DNA of 6,597 bases from Euryarchaeota archaeon UBA433 (lineage in GTDB: Archaea; Thermoplasmatota; Poseidoniia; Poseidoniales; Poseidoniaceae): NCBI GenBank assembly GCA_002495535.1, contig DAFX01000022.1, positions 1 to 6,597 on the forward strand, read 5' to 3'. The stretch's first letter is position 1. Each line of letters starts with the position of its first letter. Positions 1-5,526 of the stretch are shown piece by piece. The position numbers were made by a program, and so were the translations under genes. The notes beneath the pieces were generated by a model, which worked only from the letters and a program-made list of their open reading frames with translations, was not told the origin of the DNA and made no database searches.

Positions 1-70
1 GCTCGGCCGGAATTGAACCGGCGATCTTCGCCATGTGAAGGCGACGTCATAACCCCTAGACCACGAGCCC
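1..70 (-). tRNA. tRNA-Val (anticodon CAC), 3' end cut by window edge
   Basis: Read on the minus strand, the sequence folds as a tRNA. The acceptor 5' strand is GGGCTCG (70-64), followed by a D arm with GTC/GAC pairing. The anticodon stem TCGCC/GGCGA encloses the loop TTCACAT, so the anticodon is CAC, reading the valine codon GUG. The T stem GCCGG/CCGGC encloses the loop TTCAATT. The 3' acceptor strand reads CGAGC and runs off the window before its last two pairing bases and the discriminator, so about 3 bases of the 73-base body are missing. Whether CCA is encoded cannot be seen. No intron is present in the anticodon loop. Confidence 0.95.
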
Positions 71-94
71 TAAGGTAGGCTGTCCTAAAGCACC

Positions 95-106
95 GATGAT
101 ATAAGC
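95..106 (-). promoter_or_regulatory. Archaeal TATA-box promoter of tRNA-Val
   Basis: On the minus strand the sequence reads GCTTATATCATC, with the core CTTATAT at 105-99. Its centre lies about 32 bp upstream of the first base of the mature tRNA at 70. Archaeal TATA boxes sit about 25-27 bp before the transcription start, so transcription would begin near 76-74 with a leader of only a few bases. It lies in the 62-bp spacer between the radical SAM stop codon and the tRNA, which suggests the tRNA is transcribed on its own rather than only by read-through. I see no clear purine-rich BRE next to it. Confidence 0.55.
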
Positions 107-132
107 CTCGCCGTTGAGGTGGTTGACCTCAA

Positions 133-1218
133 TCAACGGTGTTCATTGAGATGAACAAGACCGACTTCAAGGCGGTCATGCGTAGGGTGAACTTCTACGA
201 GGAGAACGGGTATGGAAAGGATCTCAGCAAGTTCTTCTGCTAAGGACAAGGGCAACTCAATTCGCTCGTGTTGAGCATCATAGCGAATCCAACCTTCTGC
301 CACACCAAGTTCATGGGTTAACTCAGCAAGATCTTCGTTGGCGTCGGTAGGGGCCGTTGGGATGGCACCAAACAAAATTGTGTCGTCTTCACTTAGCACC
401 TCATAAGGTCGGAGGGTGGCTTGGCCGCGCCTTCGGAAACGTGCACGGAGTTGCCCTGCATCTTTGTAGCGTGCTGAACAAAATTTCAGATGGAAATTGA
501 GGGGCTCTGCTGCTGACTTCAGTCGGAGCGCAAGTTCGGCTGAACCTTCTGCTGCTGCGGTGATGCCTCCACTCAGATTGAATCCTCTGACATCCATATT
601 CTCTTGATTGCCGACGGTGATTTCCAGTTCATTGAGGTTTAGGAATGTTGCAGGTGATTCGTTCAACTGCTCGAGCAGTGCAAACAATTGCTCTTCCTTA
701 TCGGGCTCACAAGGCAATTCGACTCCAACTTCGATCCCTGCCTGAACGCATGCTTGCATCACGCCCTCGTATTTTGTCACCGTACCATCTAAGAGGTGGA
801 ATCGAATTTCATCCAACCCGGCTTCACCAAAATCTGCAGCATGTTCGGGAGAAAAAGGAATCGAAGTGTAGAGGTGAATGTGGTGTTCGGTACCAAACGC
901 AGCCTTGAGTTGTTTTACCGCCTCAAGGGAACGTTCCATGTCAAGCATTGGGTCGCCGCCAGTGATCCCTGTGCCAGTGGCCCGCATGGCATGGCCTTCC
1001 TCGATGACTTCTTGCCATGTCGAGCAACGGCGCTCGTTTGCAAACATGTCAGGGGATTCTCTTCTGTTGTCCGAGAGTGGGCAATAATCACAGCCCCAGT
1101 GACACTTCCCGGTCACGAAAAGAACCAACTTACTGCCCCGTTGGCATTGAACACATCCTTCGGCTTCACCCTCCTCCGCTGGGAGAATTTCAGTCGCCAT
1201 TTGCAAGGATGTGGCCAT
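133..1218 (-). CDS. Radical SAM protein, COG2108-like, substrate unknown
   Basis: This encodes a cytosolic radical SAM enzyme of about 361 residues. Counting from the ATG at 1218, the cluster motif is CHWGCDYC (CxxxCxxC, C39, C43, C46), which binds the SAM-cleaving [4Fe-4S] cluster. The SAM-contacting GGDP lies at 87-90. A CxxC pair (C22, C25) just before the main motif and a late cysteine in KFCSARYKD (C247) resemble the archaeal family COG2108, related to pyruvate formate-lyase activating enzyme, whose substrate is unknown to me. Upstream TTG (1254) and downstream ATG (1200) starts are possible; ATG 1218 is preferred because the stretch before it is a tandem DNA repeat. No start has a clear Shine-Dalgarno site. 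The gene follows pdxT by 55 bp and is probably co-transcribed. Family assignment is from memory of motifs; the radical SAM call itself is firm. Confidence 0.88.
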   Translation of the reverse strand: MATSLQMATEILPAEEGEAEGCVQCQRGSKLVLFVTGKCHWGCDYCPLSDNRRESPDMFANERRCSTWQEVIEEGHAMRATGTGITGGDPMLDMERSLEAVKQLKAAFGTEHHIHLYTSIPFSPEHAADFGEAGLDEIRFHLLDGTVTKYEGVMQACVQAGIEVGVELPCEPDKEEQLFALLEQLNESPATFLNLNELEITVGNQENMDVRGFNLSGGITAAAEGSAELALRLKSAAEPLNFHLKFCSARYKDAGQLRARFRRRGQATLRPYEVLSEDDTILFGAIPTAPTDANEDLAELTHELGVAEGWIRYDAQHERIELPLSLAEELAEILSIPVLLVEVHPTHDRLEVGLVHLNEHR

Positions 1219-1223
1219 GGAAC

Positions 1224-1269
1224 TCAAACCGTCGTGCCAGCGATGTGGTTTCAAACCGTCGATGTGGTT
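1224..1269. repeat. 19-bp tandem duplication with an 8-bp difference, between pdxT and the radical SAM gene
   Basis: Unit 2 (1251-1269) reads TCAAACCGTCGATGTGGTT. Unit 1 (1224-1250) is the same 19 bases interrupted by 8 extra bases (GTGCCAGC) after TCAAACCGTC. The units are directly adjacent and otherwise identical. The repeat fills most of the 55-bp spacer between the pdxT stop codon and the ATG at 1218. If the TTG at 1254 were the start of the radical SAM gene, most of it would be coding. It may be a recent duplication or a paired binding site; the sequence does not decide. Confidence 0.85.
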
Positions 1270-1273
1270 GTGT

Positions 1274-1960
1274 TCAACTGGTTTGTTCTGCTCGTGTTAA
1301 CAGCCAACGATGAAACCGATAATCGCCGGTGAGTTCTGGATGGAATGTCAATGCCAATTTTGAACCGTCAATCACTCCGACCGCTTCTTCACCCAAGTGA
1401 GCTACTGCGAGACACTTGACACTCGAAGTGTCAAAGCGAGGCGCTCGAATAAACACCCCATGGTAGGCAGTCGAGAGTGAGTCCGGAGTGGCGCCTTCAA
1501 CCGGAAGGGCTCGGTGATTGAATTGATCTGCTTGTCCTCGATGCTGGACAATTGACGCTGGTGAAGCCACATCCAAATCAACCTCAACATAGGCTTCGAA
1601 CGATTGACGTTGACGCCCCCAAGCGTTGCGTGAAATATCCACATCAATGTATGGGCTTCGGTTCTCACCTGGGGATGCAAGCAGAATCGCTCCTGCGCAT
1701 GTTCCAAGAACAGGACGTTCAGGGTGCTGATCCATCCACTGGTAAATCGCGGGTAGAAGAGCCTCACTTTCGCTTGCCTTGCGCATGGCGGTGGACTCCC
1801 CACCAGGCAACACAAGAGCGTCCAATGCCTCACTCACTTGACCCCCTTTGCGAAGTTCAACGATCTCGAGGGAGAGATTCAGTTCTAGAGCCGCATTGTG
1901 GAGCGCTTCAATATGCTCATGGCGAGCGCCTTGCAACATCGCCAATCCAACACGCACCAT
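1274..1960 (-). CDS. pdxT: PdxT, glutaminase subunit of pyridoxal 5'-phosphate synthase
   Basis: PdxT hydrolyses glutamine and channels ammonia to PdxS, which builds PLP from ribose 5-phosphate and glyceraldehyde 3-phosphate. In the 228-residue product the class I amidotransferase features are in order: the start MVRVGLAMLQGA (1-12) matching the family N-terminus, LPGGEST (51-57), nucleophile C88 in GTCAGAILL, RNAWGRQRQSFE (111-122), FIRAP (170-174), and the catalytic H207 and E209 in FHPEL. The ATG at 1960 is chosen because it gives the normal N-terminus; an in-frame TTG at 2014 would add 18 Arg-rich residues unlike the family. At 228 residues it exceeds the usual roughly 190-200, mainly through extra sequence at about 134-165, between the SFE and FIRAP motifs. 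No pdxS is in the window. It is divergent from the aminotransferase and is followed by the radical SAM gene. Confidence 0.95.
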   Translation of the reverse strand: MVRVGLAMLQGARHEHIEALHNAALELNLSLEIVELRKGGQVSEALDALVLPGGESTAMRKASESEALLPAIYQWMDQHPERPVLGTCAGAILLASPGENRSPYIDVDISRNAWGRQRQSFEAYVEVDLDVASPASIVQHRGQADQFNHRALPVEGATPDSLSTAYHGVFIRAPRFDTSSVKCLAVAHLGEEAVGVIDGSKLALTFHPELTGDYRFHRWLLTRAEQTS

Positions 1961-2048
1961 GCCACCACCAACAGGAAGCCACCTAAGAGGTCGACGGAAT
2001 CTCAACCAGCCCAACCCAAAGCAGGCCTCAAAGGCAGACGGGTCAGGT

Positions 2049-3266
2049 ATGGTGTTGAAAAACCTCCAAGCGGTGCAACAACCAATGGCCTACGAAGACG
2101 ATTGCTTTCTTGTCCCTGGGCCGGTTCGAATGGGGCAGCCTTGTCTCGATGCAATGGGCACCGCTGTCATGACGGCGCGAGGCCAAGAATTCAGAGACGT
2201 AATGGCGAAATTGAACTCAGGACTCCGATCGGCATTCAATTTGAGCCCTTCACCTTCCGTACGAAAGTCCAATTCTTGGGAAGGCGATGATGGATACAAA
2301 GTCATCGTGGTTTCGGGCAGCGGAACGGCTGCAATGGAAATGGTCATTGCCAATCGCTTTCGTTCCAACGACCTTGTCCTTGTCCCAACCAATGGCAAAT
2401 TTGGCGAACGTGTTGCGGAAATCTGCAAGCGATTTTGCAATGTTAAGCACATGAAAGGAGAATGGGGTCGAGCGTTCGACCTTGGTGAAATTGAGCGGCA
2501 TCTAGAACGAAAATGTTACGAGGCTGTGCTGATTTGCCATAACGAAACAAGCACTGGAATCACCCAGGATGCCGAAGCGATTGCCGAAATGTGCTCACGC
2601 CATGAAACTTCATTCATATTGGACGGCATCACTTCAGTTGGTGGCATGCCGGTTCATCCACAACAATGGAACGCTGAAGCTGTTGTCGTTGGAGCACAGA
2701 AATGCACAGCAGGACCGTCAGGAATTGCTGCGGTTGCGGTCAATCAACACTACGTCGAACGCGTCCAGACCATCCGTGAGCAAGGGGATTCAAACCCGAC
2801 CTACTACTTCGACATGATTCCAGCCTTGAAGAAGGGCAGTGACGACCAAACACCATGGACACCTGCGATCAACTTGGCGATGGGCTGGGGTGCAGCACTC
2901 GAAACGCTCCAAAATGAAACGAATGAAGCGCGTTGGGCTCGATGCGAACACATGGCAAACGGTGTGCGGAATTTGTTCACAGACCTCGGATTTGAACTTC
3001 TGGCAGATCGCTTAGGCCGAAGTGCCTCGGTCACCGCAATCATGTACCCCGAGGGGATTGATGATGGCTGGAGGACCAAACTCAAAGAGGAATTCAACAC
3101 CCAAGTGATTGGGGCTCAGGACCATCTGAAAGGTAAAATGTTCAGGGTCGGATCGATGGGAGAAACTCCGGTCGAAGAAATGGTTGAGGGATGCGTTCGA
3201 ATGCTGGAGTGTTTTAGAGCCTGTGGCCATGACCTGCCTCCTGTTGACGTGGCAACTTACTTCTGA
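2049..3266 (+). CDS. PLP-dependent class V aminotransferase (alanine/serine-glyoxylate aminotransferase family)
   Basis: This is a fold-type I aminotransferase of the COG0075 (PucG/AGXT) family, which moves an amino group from alanine, serine or a related donor to a keto acid such as glyoxylate or pyruvate. Numbering from ATG 2049 (405 residues): FLVPGPVRM near the N-terminus, phosphate-binding GSGT (90-93), ETSTG (166-170), cofactor-ring aspartate D192 in LDGITSVGG, PLP lysine K218 in GAQKCTAGPSG, and R366 in FRVGSMGE, the likely carboxylate-binding arginine. About ten extra residues occur before the GSGT strand (around 64-84). The start is uncertain: ATG 2085 lies just before the conserved FLVPGP, and neither start has a strong Shine-Dalgarno site; the frame stays open upstream to 1848, but that stretch is antisense to pdxT. 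The exact substrate cannot be read from sequence. It is followed 15 bp later by nadM on the same strand. Confidence 0.92.
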   Translation: MVLKNLQAVQQPMAYEDDCFLVPGPVRMGQPCLDAMGTAVMTARGQEFRDVMAKLNSGLRSAFNLSPSPSVRKSNSWEGDDGYKVIVVSGSGTAAMEMVIANRFRSNDLVLVPTNGKFGERVAEICKRFCNVKHMKGEWGRAFDLGEIERHLERKCYEAVLICHNETSTGITQDAEAIAEMCSRHETSFILDGITSVGGMPVHPQQWNAEAVVVGAQKCTAGPSGIAAVAVNQHYVERVQTIREQGDSNPTYYFDMIPALKKGSDDQTPWTPAINLAMGWGAALETLQNETNEARWARCEHMANGVRNLFTDLGFELLADRLGRSASVTAIMYPEGIDDGWRTKLKEEFNTQVIGAQDHLKGKMFRVGSMGETPVEEMVEGCVRMLECFRACGHDLPPVDVATYF

Positions 3267-3273
3267 GGGGTGA
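3265..3273 (+). promoter_or_regulatory. Shine-Dalgarno site that decides the nadM start
   Basis: GAGGGGTGA overlaps the last two bases of the aminotransferase stop codon. Three in-frame starts follow: GTG 3270, which lies inside the site, ATG 3276, only 2 bases after it, and ATG 3282, 8 bases after it. Only the last has normal spacing, so 3282 is preferred. The overlap with the upstream stop codon points to coupled translation of the two genes. Confidence 0.65.
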
Positions 3274-3281
3274 ACATGTCG

Positions 3282-3824
3282 ATGGCAATTGTGTTGGGAC
3301 GATTCCAGCCATTCCACAACGGCCATGCCTACCTCGTTGAACAAGCAGCCACCCTTTTCCCAGGTCAAAGTGTGATGGTGGCGATTGGCTCAGCCCAATC
3401 CGAGTGGGAACCAAATAATCCCTGGTCCGCAGAAGAACGCAAAGCGATGATTCTAGGTTGGGCCGAAACCATGGATTTCGAGGTTCAGGTCTGCTTGATT
3501 GAAGACATCAATGACCCACCAAATTGGGTGTCACATGCTCGAGACCACCATGGTGAAGGGGTCTTGGTGACCTCTGATGAAGGGACGGCTGCACTTTACC
3601 GACAGGCTGGTTTCCAGGTCCACGATATTGATTTGAATGAGCGAGAACGATTGGAGGGGTGGCGGGTGCGTCAAACGGCAAAAATGCTCTCAACGGTGTA
3701 CGACGATGATGCAGTTCGTGAAGTGCTCTCTGCAAGCCTTCCTCCAACCGTGATTGAATGGCTGATCAGCAATGATGCACTTTTCCGTCTTTCAACGTTT
3801 GAAACTGGCGTCCATGCAGGATGA
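3282..3824 (+). CDS. nadM: NadM-type nicotinamide-nucleotide adenylyltransferase
   Basis: NadM joins NMN and ATP to make NAD, the last step of NAD synthesis. From ATG 3282 the protein has 180 residues, normal for archaeal NadM. GRFQPFHNGH (6-15) is the nucleotidyltransferase (H/T)xGH-type ATP site. GSAQSEWEPNNPWSAEER (36-53) matches the family GSAQ...NPF(T)AGER block. NWVSHA (81-86) matches the substrate-contacting W..H segment, and VLVTSDEG (94-101) matches the strand that usually carries a conserved Asn. The usual late motif (I/Y)SGTxVR appears here as LEGWRVR (124-130): the Val-Arg end is kept but the Ser and Thr are replaced. The N-terminal half is therefore convincing, while the C-terminal ATP-phosphate motif is altered, so the substrate specificity is less sure. 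It is probably co-transcribed with the aminotransferase, and its stop codon abuts that of the Lys-rich gene on the other strand. Confidence 0.88.
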   Translation: MAIVLGRFQPFHNGHAYLVEQAATLFPGQSVMVAIGSAQSEWEPNNPWSAEERKAMILGWAETMDFEVQVCLIEDINDPPNWVSHARDHHGEGVLVTSDEGTAALYRQAGFQVHDIDLNERERLEGWRVRQTAKMLSTVYDDDAVREVLSASLPPTVIEWLISNDALFRLSTFETGVHAG

Positions 3825-4085
3825 TCACTTTCGAAAGAGTTTTTTCTTTACGTCTTTCTTCAATTGTTCTTTCACAGCCGCACGAACCTTTTCTTCAGCC
3901 TTGGCTTTGACAGTCTGTGAAAGCTCAGATGCTTTCTTTTTGGCTGCTTCCTTCAGAGGTTTCGTCGCTTCATCAACAACGTTTCTCTTTACGGCAGCAG
4001 CCGTTTCTTTCGTAACTGCCTTCGCAGCCTTACCGGCTACATTTGCTGCTTTCCCGGCCGCTTTGCCGGCAAGTTTCTTGACCAT
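3825..4085 (-). CDS. Small Lys/Ala-rich basic protein, histone H1-like composition, function unknown
   Basis: The product has 86 residues, of which 23 are Lys, 3 Arg and 20 Ala, against 9 acidic residues, giving a net charge of about +17. Residues 5-20 hold three AGK units (AGKAAGKAANVAGKAA); the rest looks helical and charged, with one Pro at 43 and a basic KKKLFRK end. It has no signal peptide, Cys or Trp. The three AGK repeats use GCC-GGC-AAA, GCC-GGG-AAA and GCC-GGT-AAG, so the repeat looks conserved as protein rather than as recent DNA repetition. It follows grpE by 39 bp on the same strand without a visible Shine-Dalgarno site. Possible roles are nucleic-acid binding (nucleoid or RNA) or an LEA-like stress protein; composition is the only evidence and no family is recognised. 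Confidence 0.7.
   Translation of the reverse strand: MVKKLAGKAAGKAANVAGKAAKAVTKETAAAVKRNVVDEATKPLKEAAKKKASELSQTVKAKAEEKVRAAVKEQLKKDVKKKLFRK
3840..3849 (+). terminator. Possible U-tract terminator for the aminotransferase-nadM transcript
   Basis: The + strand reads TTTTTTCTTT from 16 bases after the nadM stop codon, followed by further T-rich stretches (to about 3871). Archaeal RNA polymerase terminates at such T tracts without needing a hairpin. On the opposite strand the same bases encode the Lys-rich C-terminus of the convergent gene, so the tract may simply reflect AAA/AAG codons. Confidence 0.4.
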
Positions 4086-4124
4086 GCTGAGCTATCGTGC
4101 CCTTTGCACAAGAAGGTTTGGTCA

Positions 4125-4673
4125 TTATTCTTCTGAGGCAACGACGACACGTGTAGCCATCAAAACACGCTGCTTGTACATGTATCCCGCTTCCAATACA
4201 TCGACAACATGACCTGCTTTGAATGCCTCAGAAGCAGGAATGGTTGTGATTGCCTCCATTTTAGCTGGATCGAACTTCTGACCTTTGGCATCAATCGCAA
4301 CCACTCCATCTGCTTGGAGTTCGTGCCACATCTTGTTCCGCGTCAGACGCAATCCTTGAGCCATTGGACTTTCATCGTCCTCGCCAACATTGGCTAGAGC
4401 TCGGTCAACATCTCCAAGCACGGTCAGCATGCGACGAGCAAGACCCATCCCGCTGTATTGAATCAATTCTGATTTTTCCGCCATAAGTCGCTTACGAACG
4501 TTCTGAATCTCAGCGTCCTTGTAGGCGATTTCTTTCTCTGCTGATTCAGCTCGAGAAAGTGCGGCTTCCAATGGGTCCTCGACTTCCACTTCAATTTCCT
4601 CGGCGAGGTCCATGGTTTCCATGCCCTCTTCGATGATTGGGACTTCATCGTCCACGCCATCGTCTTCGCTCAT
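4125..4673 (-). CDS. grpE: GrpE, nucleotide exchange factor of the DnaK chaperone
   Basis: GrpE forms a cytosolic dimer that releases ADP from DnaK (Hsp70). The product is 182 residues, normal for the family. Residues 1-37 are very acidic and probably disordered. A long helix or coiled coil follows at about 38-90, containing the family core YKDAEIQNVRKRL (51-63) and LARRMLTVLGDVDRAL (78-93). The C-terminal beta domain carries GVVAID (123-128), the signature FDPAKMEAI (134-142), and GHVVDVLEAGY (154-164) ending in ATRVVVA (173-179). The ATG at 4673 gives the usual acidic N-terminus; M18 and M21 are less likely. There is no clear Shine-Dalgarno site. dnaK and dnaJ, commonly adjacent in other genomes, are absent from both sides here. 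It lies 39 bp after the uncharacterised gene and 39 bp before the Lys-rich gene, probably in one transcript. Confidence 0.95.
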   Translation of the reverse strand: MSEDDGVDDEVPIIEEGMETMDLAEEIEVEVEDPLEAALSRAESAEKEIAYKDAEIQNVRKRLMAEKSELIQYSGMGLARRMLTVLGDVDRALANVGEDDESPMAQGLRLTRNKMWHELQADGVVAIDAKGQKFDPAKMEAITTIPASEAFKAGHVVDVLEAGYMYKQRVLMATRVVVASEE

Positions 4674-4712
4674 GTTTCGCCGGTACAGGAAGTGGTCTTT
4701 GAACCCCTCGTT

Positions 4713-5459
4713 TCATTCGTTAAGAAACGCGGCGAGGTTCCATGGACCATGCCCCCATTCCCCTGCGGGTAAATGTTCGCGACCAAGAACACCAACGAGA
4801 TTCCCCTCACCCATCCATCGACTGACGGCATGGACCAGTAAACGACTCGCTCGATCATGTGCTTCGTAGGTGGGGACTATTTTGGGATCTTCTTTTTCAT
4901 CGAGGGTTTCACCCAATTCTTTCCTGCGTTCCATCCAATCAAGACAAACTGATTCTGAAAATTCATCTTCAGGCAATCCTGCAAGTCGACGTGTGGCTCG
5001 CATCCAGGTGTCTTCGCCATACAGAGCATCAACGTTGGCGACCGCCTCTCCGAGTGCGACATCGAGGTAAAGGAAAGCGCGACCTTCCCATACTTCCCAA
5101 GCGCCTGGACTCGCATAGTGCATGAAGTGAAGCAATCCCTGTGCACCCTGGCGTTGCCCCTTTAGTGCTTCCAGCAATGTTGGGTTGCCTTCGATGGTGT
5201 AGGCATCCATCCAATCCAGAATCTCTGCTTCGGCATCAATATCGAACGGTCGGTTTAATCGGGGATCAGCTTCAGGTCGAACGGAGCGATATGCCCCCGA
5301 TTCCATCCCCGAATAGAGGCTCTTCCATGGCTCATTGAGCAACCGTTCCAACGCCGGTTGGTCGACGAGAAGGAGCACCATCTCAAGTCCCATGCCCCCA
5401 CCCAAGTATGCAACCCGTTTGATGCCATCGGCCTCAATCGAGTGAAGTAAAATTTCCAT
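4713..5459 (-). CDS. Conserved-looking protein of unknown function upstream of grpE
   Basis: I do not recognise this 248-residue protein. It is soluble-looking, acidic and Trp-rich, with no signal peptide, membrane segment or Cys cluster (the only Cys is C172). It opens with a beta-strand and Gly-rich loop, RVAYLGGGMG (15-24), then a hydrophobic strand MVLLLVD (27-33). The middle is mostly helical (77-180), and the C-terminal part has a helix followed by GNLVGVLGREHLPAGEWGHG (219-238). The strand-then-GREHLP pattern and the preceding HDRASRLLVHAV faintly recall the C-terminal part of TraB/ChaN-like proteins, but the typical N-terminal motif is not seen, so this is only a guess. ATG 5459 is preferred: GAGGGTGG lies directly before it, though very close, and the upstream extension of the frame is antisense to the GTPase gene. 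It is the first gene of the probable grpE group and is divergent from the DRG GTPase. Confidence 0.75.
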   Translation of the reverse strand: MEILLHSIEADGIKRVAYLGGGMGLEMVLLLVDQPALERLLNEPWKSLYSGMESGAYRSVRPEADPRLNRPFDIDAEAEILDWMDAYTIEGNPTLLEALKGQRQGAQGLLHFMHYASPGAWEVWEGRAFLYLDVALGEAVANVDALYGEDTWMRATRRLAGLPEDEFSESVCLDWMERRKELGETLDEKEDPKIVPTYEAHDRASRLLVHAVSRWMGEGNLVGVLGREHLPAGEWGHGPWNLAAFLNE

Positions 5460-5513
5460 TCCACCCTCAAACGGGCAACAGCATTGAAGAATGCGTGGCG
5501 CGCCGTTCCGCGT

Positions 5514-5521
5514 GGAGGGTG
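5514..5521 (+). promoter_or_regulatory. Shine-Dalgarno site supporting the GTG start of the DRG GTPase
   Basis: GGAGGGTG lies 5 bases before the GTG at 5527 and is complementary to the archaeal 16S rRNA tail apart from one extra G. An in-frame ATG at 5491 has no such site and would place this one inside the coding region. Confidence 0.65.
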
Positions 5522-5526
5522 TTGTC

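Noticed and set aside
1219..1254. TTG start for the radical SAM gene adding 12 residues
   Set aside because: The added residues come from the tandem DNA repeat, there is no Shine-Dalgarno site, and ATG 1218 follows shortly after. It is not fully excluded.
1848..2048. An N-terminal extension of 67 residues on the aminotransferase
   Set aside because: Most of it is antisense to pdxT, the rest is low-complexity, and class V aminotransferases of this family begin close to the FLVPGP motif.
3772..4212. A 146-residue + strand frame rich in Phe, Ala and Ser that resembles a membrane protein
   Set aside because: It is the antisense of the Lys/Ala-rich gene (Lys codons read as Phe/Leu) and also overlaps the ends of nadM and grpE; no start signal supports it.
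4709..4729. Inverted repeat CGTTTC / GAAACG with a 9-base loop at the end of the gene upstream of grpE
   Set aside because: The stem is only 6 bp, lacks a T tract and straddles a stop codon; it is likely chance and not supported as a terminator or thermosensor.
5445..5456. A/T-rich GTAAAATTTCC as a TATA box for the DRG GTPase
   Set aside because: It is a weak match without a clear BRE and lies in the first codons of the divergent gene; transcription start mapping would be needed.
5491..5526. ATG start for the DRG GTPase adding 12 residues
   Set aside because: It has no Shine-Dalgarno site, while the GTG at 5527 has a good one and gives the family's usual N-terminus.
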